Source of the DNA: CAVRUD01 sp963724285
Lineage (GTDB): Bacteria > Chloroflexota > Chloroflexia > Thermomicrobiales > UBA6265
DNA: 64,000 nucleotides
Direction: 5' to 3'
Assembly (NCBI GenBank): GCA_963724285.1
Contig: CAVRUD010000026.1
Coordinates: forward strand, 1 to 64,000
Positions within the stretch are counted from its first letter, which is position 1, and each line of letters starts with the position of its first letter. The translations under genes and the position numbers were made by a program. This document shows, piece after piece, positions 1 to 7,763 of the stretch. Under the pieces are notes generated by a model. That model did no database searches. It saw nothing but the letters and a program-made list of their open reading frames with translations, and had not been told where the DNA came from.

Positions 1-1166
1 AATTTCCAGCAGTACTTCGCCAACCTGGCGTTGCTGGCCGAGGACGACCAGGCATTCATCGACGGCGATCGCTTCGGCATCAACGAAGAGGCCACTGAGC
101 GCCAGTGGGAGCTCTTCTATCCCCGCTTCGACCTGTCCAAGGAGCCGAACGAGCCTTACCGCTTCGGCTGGGCGGTCGAGTTCGACCCGTATGACCCCAC
201 AAGCACACCGAAGAAGCGCACCGCGCTCGGACGCGCCAAGCACGAAGGCCACACCGCGGTCGTCGCCCCGGGCGGCCAGGTCGTGATCTACTCTGGCGAC
301 GACGAGCGGTTCGAATCCGCCTACAAGTTCGTCACCGCCGGCACCTACAACCCGGACGACCGGGCTGCCAACCTGGACCTCCTGGACGAAGGCACCCTCT
401 ACGTCGCCAAGTTCAACGACGACGGCACGGGCGAGTGGTTGCCGCTGGTCTACGGCGAGGGCGCGCTGACCGAGGCCAACGGCTTCGCCTCGCAGGCCGA
501 TGTTCTGTCCGGACCCGGGCCGCGGCCGACGCGGTCGGCGCGACCAAGATGGACCGTCCGGAGGACTTCGAGACCAACCCGGTTACCGGCAAGGTCTATC
601 TGGTCTGCACCAACAACTCCAACCGGACTTGGGACGAGACCATCCGCTCCAACCCGCGCCCGGAGAATTTTACCGGGCACATCATCGAGCTGACCGAAGC
701 GGGGGACGACCACGCGGCGACGACCTTCACCTGGGCAATGTTCATCCTGGCGGGCGATCCGGCCGCCGGCGGCACCTACTACGGCGGCTTCGACACGGAG
801 TTGGTCAGCCCGTTCGCCTCGCCGGACAACATCACCTTCGACACGGCTGGCAATCTGTGGCTCTCGACCGACGGCATGCCGAACTCCCTGCCCGGCAACG
901 ACGGCCTGTTCGCCGTCCCGACCGAAGGCGAGGAGCGGGGCTACGTCAAGCAGTTCTTCTCGTCCGTGACGGGCGCCGAGGTCTCCGGCCCGGTCTTCAA
1001 CCCGGACGATACTGCCCTGTTCGCTTCGATCCAGCACCCCGGCGAAGGCGGCACCTACGAGGAGCCGATCTCCCAGTGGCCGACCGGGGACGGCCCGCCG
1101 CGCCCGAGCGTCGTCGTGATCACCGCCACCAGCGGCATCGCTAAGATTGGGTCGGCGGCGGCGTAG
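1..1166 (+). CDS. PhoX-like (DUF839) phosphatase, 5' partial, frameshifted
   Basis: C-terminal portion of a PhoX/DUF839-family protein; the family contains calcium-dependent secreted alkaline phosphatases that release phosphate from organic esters. The reading frame is open from the first base, so the start lies upstream of the window. It runs in frame 1 to about position 507, ending at EANGFASQADVL, and then continues in frame 3 from RTRAAADAVGATKMDRPEDF. One base is missing around 505-509. The typical blocks RPEDFETNP, GKVYLVCTNN, GHIIELTE, SPDNITFD and FSSVTGAEVSGPVF are all present across the junction, so the product would be continuous if the base were restored. The stop is at 1164-1166. 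A sequencing indel is as likely as true inactivation. The N-terminal export signal cannot be checked here. Confidence 0.85.
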
Positions 1167-1170
1167 GGGG

Positions 1171-1281
1171 AAAGCCCCCTAACCCCCCAGCCCCTTCCCC
1201 CCGCTGCGCTAAGGAAGGGCAGGGGGAAGGGGGAGACCCGTTGCGCAGACCTGTAGGGGCGCATGGCATGCGCCCGGTTGC
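1171..1281. repeat. Family A palindrome plus lone family C hairpin
   Basis: Positions 1171-1238 hold a C-run arm followed by a G-run arm (family A: CCCCCTAACCCCCCAGCCCC, then a central CCGCTGCG, then GGGGGAAGGGGGAGA). Positions 1253-1275 hold a family C hairpin: GTAGGGGC followed by the palindrome GCATGGCATGC and GCCC. Similar copies recur across the window between genes. The repeat lies directly after the PhoX stop and could fold as a transcription-terminating hairpin, but there is no T-run. Confidence 0.75.
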
Positions 1282-1469
1282 CGGTTGTGGCACCTCGACT
1301 ATCGGATGGCGATCAAGTGTCTCAGTCCCAGGAGTTGGCAGTCATAGCGGCTCGCCACGGTCATGGGAAGGGCGTATGCCGTGCGCCACTACAGTTCCGG
1401 AGCCGCGTGGCAGGCTCGTTCTCACACCTGGCTGATACACTGCGACAGTTGTCCCTGGAGGTAGATGCG

Positions 1470-1742
1470 ATGGCCAAGGAACACGGCGAAGTCCCGATCC
1501 CTGTGCTTTCTCTCCACCCTGACCAGGCCCTGGTTGGTGTCCGTGCCACCGAGGACGGGCGAGAAGTGACGCACTTCTTCGCCGAAGAAGACGTAGACGA
1601 GCGGACCACCCCCGACCAGACACTCCAGAAGGCGCTCGCGGCGATCGGGTCCTGGAGCGACCTCGACTGGGAAGAGACCGTCGCCGCGCTCGACCGCATC
1701 CGGCACGAGAGTACGCCTACCCCGCCGATCGAGGACCTGTGA
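1470..1742 (+). CDS. Small acidic protein, probable antitoxin
   Basis: A 90-residue protein starting MAKEHGEVPIPVL. I chose the ATG at 1470 because TGGAGG lies at 1456-1461 and upstream sequence in this frame reads as repeat-derived. It is acidic and has no membrane segment. I do not recognise a named family. The N-terminal half (VLSLHPDQALVGVRATEDG, then EVTHFFAEEDV) looks like a short beta-rich fold, followed by a helical C-terminal half (LQKALAAIGSWSDLDWEET). Its stop codon overlaps the GTG of a truncated PIN-domain toxin reading frame, the usual order and coupling of VapB-VapC pairs, so an antitoxin role is inferred from context alone. With the toxin broken, it would be an orphan. Confidence 0.6.
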   Translation: MAKEHGEVPIPVLSLHPDQALVGVRATEDGREVTHFFAEEDVDERTTPDQTLQKALAAIGSWSDLDWEETVAALDRIRHESTPTPPIEDL

Positions 1743-1834
1743 GGCGATATCTGCTCGACGCGGGACCGCTCGCCGCGCTCCTGCACAACTGGACGAGTCT
1801 CGACGTGATCGAAGATTGCCCCCTGCACCGGTAG
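1739..1834 (+). pseudogene. Truncated PIN-domain (VapC-like) toxin remnant
   Basis: A 31-codon frame starting GTG at 1739, overlapping the TGA of the preceding gene. It reads VRRYLLDAGPLAALLHNW, which matches the first strand and first helix of PIN-domain ribonucleases, including the first metal-binding Asp of the LLDxGPLxALL motif. It ends at TAG 1832-1834, whereas PIN toxins are normally 125-140 residues. The rest of the domain, with the other three acidic residues, is absent, so it cannot be active. It is best read as a decayed VapC. Confidence 0.6.
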
Positions 1835-1878
1835 GTCGGTCCACGGTCATTGGGCCGAGGACGCGTCCGATCCTCCCG

Positions 1879-4853
1879 TCATGACTCCAGCAGGCCCAGC
1901 GCCCTCGCCCTCGCCAGGGCCTGGGTGCGGCCGGTGACGTCGAGCTTGGCGTAGGCGCGGTGGGTGTGGGTCTTGACGGTGCCGATGCTGACGAAGAGGC
2001 GGTCGGCGATCTCGCGGTTGGACATGCCCGCGTTGACCAGGCGCAGGATCTCCAACTCACGCGGCGTCAACGGCTCGGGCAGGGCCGCGTTCGCATCGGC
2101 TGCGGCTGCCTGATCGGCACCGGTCTGTTCCTCCCTATTCCCCGCGGCGTTCGCGGCCACGCTCGCCAGAATCCGGTTCAGATGGGCAGCGGCTTCCGGG
2201 GTCAGGCGTCCGGCCCCGCGGCGCTCCCCGTCGCGGAGGGCGGTCAGCAGAGCGATCATCGGCGGGCCTTCGTCAAGGTAAACCCGCTGGGATCCCTCGG
2301 CCGCGACCAGCGCCAGCGACTGGGCGAGGGCGTCGGCGGCGCGGGCAGCATCGTCCGGGCCGCCTCGCGCTCCGGCGACGAGGGCGCGGAGCACCAGCGC
2401 CTCCGCTATCCCGCCGGTGCGGCCGTCCAGCTCGGCCCGCTCGTAAAGCCGGTCGGCCAGATCGTCCGCGGCGGCAAAATCGCCCCGGGCGATATCCAGC
2501 CGGGCCAGGGTCGCCAGCTCGAACTCCCGCGCCTGGCTAGCAGGGGTGGAATGGTCCGGACCTTCTTCTCGGGCCCAGCGCTCAGCCTCCGCCCTGGACC
2601 CGCAGCCCAGTGCCAGCCGGGCCTGGGCCGCCGCCAAGAAGGGGCTCGGCATCAGCCGGGCCGCTTGGGCCATCGTTTCCGCCGCCCTGCCCGTCTGTCC
2701 CCAGGTCTGTTCAAGGTGGGCCAGAGCGATGTGGCCGGGGAGGAGAATTTTGACGTCGCCGCCGCGCTGCCCCAGGGCCAGGCCGAGGCGCAGATTCTCC
2801 TCCGCCGCGGCCAGATCGTTCAGCTCGTAGAGGATCTCGCCCAGGCCGACGTAGAGCAGCCCGGCCGCCGGGGGCAGGACCTCACGACCGGCCAAGTCGT
2901 CCAAGGCCTCGCGCAGGATCTGGGTGGCGCGGCGGACGTGGCCGCGGGTCAGTTCCAAGGCCGCTCGGTAACGCACCGCCAGCAGGGCGATGCGCTCGTT
3001 CCCGGCGCGGCGAGCGGCCCGCTCGCTCTCGGCGTAGGCTCGCTCCGCCCCGGCCATATCTCCTTCGCCCAGGGCGGCGAACCCCAGATTCAGGGCCACA
3101 TCGCTCCGAAGTGGGTCGTCCGCCGGCAGGGAAGCCAGCGCTTCCTGGGCATACCGGGCCGTCGCCGCCAGATCCCCGGACAGGGCCGCGATCCGGCCAC
3201 GCACGGCGGCGATTTCACCCTGGAGGGAGGGGACAGCACTGCGGCGCTGAGGGGGACAAAGCTATCGCTTTGAGGGAGAGAGGGGGAGTGGGGGAGAACG
3301 CCCCGTCCCCTCCCCCTCTCCCCCTCAGCCCGAACGGCTGTCCCCCTCACGGCGTCAGCCGTGTCCCCCTCCGCATCCGCCAGCCGTGCCTCCGCCTCGG
3401 CGGTGTCGCCGCTCAGGGTCAGGGACCAGGCGTGGGCGAGGCAGAGGCGGGGATCGGCGCGGACGATCGCATCCGGCAGGGCGTCCAGCCAGCGGCGCAC
3501 GGTGGCGACCTCGCCGCAGGACCACAGGATCGTCGGGGCAACGCGGGCGATGAGGGCGGCGGCGGCCGGATGGTCGGGAGCGGCCATGAGCAGGTCGATT
3601 GCCTCGACCAGCATTGCCTCCCGCTCGTGCCACGCGGCGGCGCGCCGGTAAAGCTCCGGCACGATCTCGCCGTGTTCCCGGCCCAGGCGCTCGCGCAAAT
3701 AGTCGGCAAACAGCCGGTGATAGCGGTACCAGCGCCGGTCCGCGTCGAGCGACATCAGGAAGAGGCCCGCCCGCTCCAGCCGCTCCAGCGTCTCCCACCC
3801 GGTTTCGCCGGAGGTTCCGGACCCGTTGGCGCCGGCCATCAGGGCGTCGGCGAGGGGGCCGGTCAGGCGCTCGGGCACGGAGGTCCGGAGGAGAAAGGCG
3901 CGGTCGCGTTCCGGCAGGCAGCCAAACACTTCTTCCAGGAGGTAGTCCGCGACGGCCCGGTTGCTGCCGGACACGCGGACATCGCGCCCGGGCACCGGCA
4001 GGGTACCGGCCAGCGGGGTGGTCCTCGCCTTGAGCGAGAGGGCGGCCAGGCGCAGGCCCGCCGCCCACCCTTCGGTCTGGTCGGTCAGCGTGGCAACCTG
4101 GGCCGGCGGCAGGTCGAGCGTCATCGTGCCGGTCAGGAAGGCGGCCGCCTCCGCCACGTCGAAGCGCAGATCGGCGGCACGCAGTTCGGTCAGGGCGCCG
4201 GATGCCCGCAACCGGCCCAGCGCGATGGGCGGTTCCGACCGTCCCGCCAGCACCAAATGCACCCCGGCCGATGTCCCCGCCCGACCCAGCTGCTGGACCA
4301 GGCCGAGTAGCCCCAGCCGGGCATGGTTGTGCTCGATCAGGTGCAGATCATCGAGCACGAGCACGAGCGGTCCGCTCTGGCCGGCGGCCGATTCGGTCGC
4401 CGTCAACAGCGCCGCAACCGCCGGCTCCGGCAGGGGATCCGGCAGGGTCAGGAGCGGCATGATCCCCGCCCCAATCCCCGGCGCTACTCGCTCCAGGGCC
4501 GAGACGACCGTCCACCAAAATCGATTCGGATCGGCGTCGCGCCCGTCCAACGCGACCCAGGCGACACCGTGGTTCCGGTCCGCCAGGCGGGCCGCCCAGG
4601 CCGCGAGCAGGGTCGTCTTGCCCCACCCAGCCGGCGCCACGATGACGCTCAGGGCTGCCCCGCCGGCCAGACCGGCGTCCAATCGGGCCAGGAGCCGCTC
4701 GCGCTCGACGGCGCCAGGTGCTACCGGCGGAGCAGCCAACTTGGCGGGGAAGATGTGGGGCCTCGCATGGAACGACGGCAGTCCGTGCAGCGCCGGGGTG
4801 CTCGGCGGCGTGTCGGTCACGGTGGCGAGTGGTGTGATTGCGGCAGTGCTCAT
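1879..4853 (-). pseudogene. MalT-type ATP-dependent LuxR regulator, interrupted by repeat
   Basis: A large signal-transduction ATPase regulator of the MalT/LuxR class in two pieces. The upstream piece (start ATG at 4853, MSTAAITPLAT) carries the P-loop VIVAPAGWGKTTLLAAW, the Walker B segment PLVLVLDDLHLI, and the winged-helix segment through YRYHRLFADYLRERLG. The downstream piece (1879 to about 3230) carries TPR-like repeats (AEENLRLGLAL, AERAYAESERAA) and a C-terminal LuxR helix-turn-helix: PLTPRELEILRLVNAGMSNR followed by EIADRLFVSIGTVKTH. Between them, 3236-3372 is a palindromic repeat that encodes low-complexity sequence and puts the halves in different frames; the downstream frame meets a TAG inside the repeat. 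An in-frame GTG at 3204 could allow separate translation of the C-terminal half. No strong ribosome site was seen at 4853. Confidence 0.8.
3236..3372. repeat. Palindromic family A-like repeat inside a coding region
   Basis: A run of short inverted repeats: GGGGGACAAAGC paired with GCTTTGAGGG, a G-rich block (GAGAGAGGGGGAGTGGGGGA), a matching C-rich block, then CAGCCCGAACGGCTG and a GGCGTCAGCC-type hairpin flanked by CCCCCT. It resembles the intergenic family A repeats but lies inside the MalT-like regulator and breaks its frame. Boundaries are estimated from where the regulator sequence resumes on each side. Confidence 0.7.
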
Positions 4854-5388
4854 GGGCGTGCTCGGTGATGTGGGCGGCGGCCGGTCAAAATCTTGGCGGG
4901 GAACGGTGCGGGAGGGCCGGTTCGCGTCAGAGCTGTCTCCTTCTATGGTAGCGCGATCGGGAAGGGGGGCGGTTTTGGCGGCCGGCGATTGCCGGAGCTT
5001 GTCCCGCCCGCCGCACGTCGATGCCCTGATGGCGAACACACACACCGACCCCACCCCCGGGTGTTCCGGAGGTGGGGCGGGCGCCGCGCCGTGTTTCGAT
5101 GGAGGAGGAGGAACGTGGGGGCATCGGAGGCGAGGTGCGGCGCCCGGGGTGCTGTGACCGTCCGAGGATGCGGTGGGGGCAGTTCGGTCGGTCCGGTTCC
5201 TCCGCCGGGGGTGCGTCCCGCCGGAGTTGTTCATAGGACGCACCCCACGACAATGTGTGAGACGGCGATCCGTGGCCACGATTGCGGCACCGGTAACACG
5301 TGCGTTTGGTTCCCAAGGAAATCCCGACCGTAGGACCGGTCTATGAGCACGGCGATATCGAGAGACCTGCGCACGGAGTCACCGCCAG
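4854..5388. other. Intergenic region upstream of the LuxR-type regulator
   Basis: About 535 bases with no convincing gene. Open frames here are shadows of GC-rich sequence and start with proline/arginine-rich nonsense. Presumably this region holds the promoter of the minus-strand regulator. I see no clear promoter hexamers or terminator. Confidence 0.4.
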
Positions 5389-5574
5389 CGGACGGTTGTG
5401 GACCTGGCCCATAACCTGGGCCTGCGGGTGACGGCGGAGGATATCGAGACCGCCGACGGGCTCGGCCGCCTGCGTGAGATGGGCTGCGACTACGGCCAGG
5501 GCTACTTCCTCGCCCCGCCCCCGGAGCCGGACGAAGTGCCGGAATACATCTGGCGAGCGCAGCGGTGGTGTCTT
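5389..5574 (+). pseudogene. C-terminal fragment of an EAL-domain phosphodiesterase
   Basis: The frame reads RTVVDLAHNLGLRVTAEDIE, then GLGRLREMGCDYGQGYFLA and a short acidic tail. This matches the last two strands and helices of EAL-domain cyclic-di-GMP phosphodiesterases, where the usual text is VTAEGVET and GCDxxQGYxFxxP. The N-terminal three quarters, including the EAL signature and most metal ligands, are missing; upstream sequence does not continue the domain in any frame. It is a remnant with no expected activity. The frame then runs without a stop into the promoter of the next gene. Confidence 0.65.
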
Positions 5575-5582
5575 CTTAGAGT

Positions 5583-5605
5583 ATTGTCTGACAATGTGGT
5601 AATAT
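5583..5605 (+). promoter_or_regulatory. Probable operator/promoter of the AbrB-Fic pair
   Basis: A perfect 6-1-6 inverted repeat (ATTGTC, T, GACAAT) at 5583-5595 is followed by TAATAT at 5600-5605, in an AT-richer patch about 45-65 bases upstream of the antitoxin start. Toxin-antitoxin operons are commonly autorepressed through such palindromes. A ribosome site AGGAG lies at 5636-5640. The assignment is by position and symmetry only. Confidence 0.4.
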
Positions 5606-5648
5606 ACCCTGGAGTACGAGGGTCGTCCCCGTACAGGAGTGTGCCACC

Positions 5649-5864
5649 ATGTTTACCCAAAATATCCGTAAGTCAGGCAACAGTTACGTTATCACCGTTC
5701 CGAAGGAAGAATTCGAGCAACTGGGTCTTCAAGACGGACAGCCCGTTATTGTCCACATCACCCCGGCCGAGACCCGGCCGATTCTCCCACCGGCGGTGCA
5801 GGAAGCATACGATCGCTTGTGGCCAGAGATGGAGCCGGCGTTGCGCTACCTCAAAGACCGGTAG
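5649..5864 (+). CDS. AbrB/MazE-family antitoxin
   Basis: A 71-residue protein starting MFTQNIRKSGNSYVITVPKE, the canonical N-terminal swapped-hairpin (SpoVT-AbrB) DNA-binding domain: xKxGNSxxVTIPKxxxxxLGL, followed by GQPVIVHI. The C-terminal third (PPAVQEAYDRLWPEMEPALR) is a short helical region that would be the toxin-binding part. AGGAG lies 8 bases before the ATG. It sits 6 bases upstream of a Fic/Doc-family gene. It should act as DNA-binding antitoxin and autorepressor, like Phd for Doc. AbrB-type partners for Fic proteins are less common than Phd-type, so the pairing is an inference from the operon. Confidence 0.8.
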   Translation: MFTQNIRKSGNSYVITVPKEEFEQLGLQDGQPVIVHITPAETRPILPPAVQEAYDRLWPEMEPALRYLKDR

Positions 5865-5870
5865 CCTCGC

Positions 5871-6302
5871 GTGGAGACGTTTGGCTCAAGATCCGGGCAA
5901 GAGATCTTCTGGCTCGATGTGGCGATCGTCTACGCTCTTCACGGGCAAATGATGCTAGATCTGGGGGAACGCCCCGAACCACTGCGAGACGCTGGGGGGC
6001 TCGAAGCGGCGGTCATGCGCCCGCGGATGCGTGCCCACTACGAACGTACCGACGACATTGTTGGACTGGCAGCCATTCTTGCGGTGGGAATCTCCCAAGC
6101 TCAGGCATTCCTCGATGGAAACAAGCGCACAGCGTATGCGGCAATGCGCCTGTTCCTCGATCTCAATGGCTACCGCCTCGTGATAGATCCGATCGAGGTG
6201 GCCAAGCACCTAGAAGCGATCGCGGAAGCACCAGATCGCGACGAGGCAACCCACGCCTTCGCCTCGTGGCTGCGGGCAAACACCGCGCCGCGTAAACAGT
6301 GA
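5871..6302 (+). CDS. Fic/Doc-family protein with catalytic His replaced by Gln
   Basis: A 143-residue protein with the Doc-type layout: FWLDVAIVYALHGQMM, then LRDAGGLEAAVMRPRM, then the Fic core QAFLDGNKRTAYAAMRLFL. Fic and Doc enzymes transfer AMP or phosphate to protein targets; Doc phosphorylates EF-Tu. Their signature is HxFx(D/E)(G/A)NKRxx. Here the anion-binding DGNKRTA part is intact, but the first position is CAG (Gln) instead of His, the general base needed for catalysis. GTG at 5871 is the likely start, just after the antitoxin stop. The replacement suggests a dead or altered enzyme, perhaps retained as a neutralised toxin. Its stop overlaps a possible GTG start of the next gene, so all three genes may be co-transcribed. 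Confidence 0.85.
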   Translation: METFGSRSGQEIFWLDVAIVYALHGQMMLDLGERPEPLRDAGGLEAAVMRPRMRAHYERTDDIVGLAAILAVGISQAQAFLDGNKRTAYAAMRLFLDLNGYRLVIDPIEVAKHLEAIAEAPDRDEATHAFASWLRANTAPRKQ

Positions 6303-6316
6303 GAGCGCAACGCGAC

Positions 6317-7363
6317 ATGATTGTCGCAGCCCCAGCCACCGACCCCCTCGGCGTCCTGACAGCGTCGCGGGCAGTGATGGAGCTCTCCACCCAGGTGCGC
6401 ATCGACCCGGAGCGGGTGGAGGCTGTTGCCGCCGAACTGGCGGCGAACCCAACGATCGGGTCCGAGTGGGGCGGAGACGACGACTCCACGGTGGGGCTGC
6501 ATTTCCGCGACGGTACCTGGCGGACCGCCGCCTGGGTGCTGGTGCTGGACGCCCTGAACTTCTGCTTCTGGGCCCAGGGCGATGATCCGAACGCCCGCTG
6601 GCGCGTCACCTATCGGGATCGCGTCTTCGACGGCTACTGGGCGCTGGCCGCCGCCCTGACCCGGGCGGTCGAGGAGGGATTCCCGCTCTGGGATGCCTCC
6701 TACCTGGCTGGGATCAGCGAAGGAGACCTGGCGATCATTCTCCGCCCGTCCGATCCAGCCGACGCGCCGGCCACAACGCCGGTTCCGCTCTTCCCCGAGC
6801 GGCTGGCCAACCTGCGCGAGCTTGGGCGAGGGCTGCTGGCCGGAGCGCGGCGAGGCACGGACGGAGGTGAAACGGCGATCCGGGCATTGCTGGACGAAGC
6901 GGAAGGATCGGCCGCGCGGCTGGTCGAACTCGTCGTGACCCGCTTCCCGTCGTTCGCGGATGTGGCGACCTATGGCGACCTCCGCGTTCCCCTGTACAAG
7001 CGGGCCCAGATCCTCGTCTCCGACCTGCACGGAGCCGGCGCGGCGACCTTTACCGACCTCGATGTCCTGACCGCCTTCGCTGACTACAAGGTGCCGCAGG
7101 TCCTGCGCCGCTTCGGCATCCTGGCGTATGCGCCGGATTTGGCGGCGCGGATCGCCAGGCGGGAGCTCATTCCGGCTGGCTCTACTCCGGAGGTCGAGAT
7201 CCGGGCGGCGACGGTCTGGGCCTGCGAACTGCTGCGCCGGGCCGTCGCCGCCAGAGGCGTCACGCTCCGCGCCTTCGAGATCGACTGGGCGCTGTGGAGC
7301 ATCGGCCAGTCTCTTCCTCCCGACACGGAGCCGTATCACCGCACCCGTACGATCTACTACTAG
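6317..7363 (+). CDS. qng1: Queuosine-5'-phosphate N-glycosylase (Qng1, DUF2419)
   Basis: A 348-residue protein of the queuosine-salvage family (DUF2419). Members hydrolyse queuosine 5'-phosphate to release queuine, the base inserted at the tRNA wobble position. Visible family blocks are GLHFRDGTWRTAAWVLVLDA with LNFCFW following, the nucleoside-binding loop region FDGYWALAAAL, GISEGDLAIILR, LVELVVTRFPSF, and the catalytic-side segment PLYKRAQILVSDLHG. The C-terminal EIRAATVWACELLRR and FEIDWALWSIGQ are also typical. The ATG at 6317 is taken as start; a GTG at 6299 overlapping the Fic stop is possible. Characterised bacterial homologues are known from Sphaerobacter, which fits the proposed lineage. 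No other queuosine gene is in the window, suggesting salvage instead of synthesis. Confidence 0.9.
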   Translation: MIVAAPATDPLGVLTASRAVMELSTQVRIDPERVEAVAAELAANPTIGSEWGGDDDSTVGLHFRDGTWRTAAWVLVLDALNFCFWAQGDDPNARWRVTYRDRVFDGYWALAAALTRAVEEGFPLWDASYLAGISEGDLAIILRPSDPADAPATTPVPLFPERLANLRELGRGLLAGARRGTDGGETAIRALLDEAEGSAARLVELVVTRFPSFADVATYGDLRVPLYKRAQILVSDLHGAGAATFTDLDVLTAFADYKVPQVLRRFGILAYAPDLAARIARRELIPAGSTPEVEIRAATVWACELLRRAVAARGVTLRAFEIDWALWSIGQSLPPDTEPYHRTRTIYY

Positions 7364-7424
7364 GGGACGCCGGCCAGATCAGCCCCGGGTTTTGAGATCC
7401 GCATTGGTCGCGATGCCACGATTC

Positions 7425-7546
7425 GTAGGGGCAGACCGGCGTGTCTGCCCGGCCACATATACGCGGTGTTCTGATTTCGAACGCGGTTCCAGGACGCGAA
7501 CCGGGTTGGAGGGCGAGGCCGGGCAGACACGCCGGTCTGCCCCTAC
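7425..7546. repeat. Family C paired-hairpin repeat
   Basis: Two hairpins in inverted orientation bound the element. The left arm begins GTAGGGG and folds as GGCAGAC, loop, GTCTGCC (7428-7450). The right arm (7521-7546) is its reverse complement and ends CCCCTAC. About 70 bases of ordinary sequence lie between. It lies between qng1 and the mannosyltransferase gene. The remaining spacer (7364-7424 and 7547-7763) shows no gene. Confidence 0.85.
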
Positions 7547-7763
7547 ACCGGTTGCGCCGTCTCCAATGGCCGCCCGGCGGTTGTAGGGGCCCCGTTCGTC
7601 CGCGCAATCCTCAGATATCCCAGACGGCGCGCCTTGTCGCCCCCGGCGGTCGGCACGTACCCTTGGGCGCGGCCCTGCCGCTCGCCGGCGCGCCTCCTAG
7701 ATTTCGTGCCCGGGCAGCGCCGCCCTCGTGGGCCATCGGGACGCCACGGAGCCGGATCGCCCT

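Noticed and set aside
1960..3273. Long plus-strand frame opposite the LuxR-type regulator
   Set aside because: Shadow of the regulator, which has recognisable HTH and TPR sequence on the minus strand.
7425..7546. Possible CRISPR array from recurring hairpins
   Set aside because: Only two inverted arms per locus, no regular direct repeats or spacers and no cas genes anywhere.
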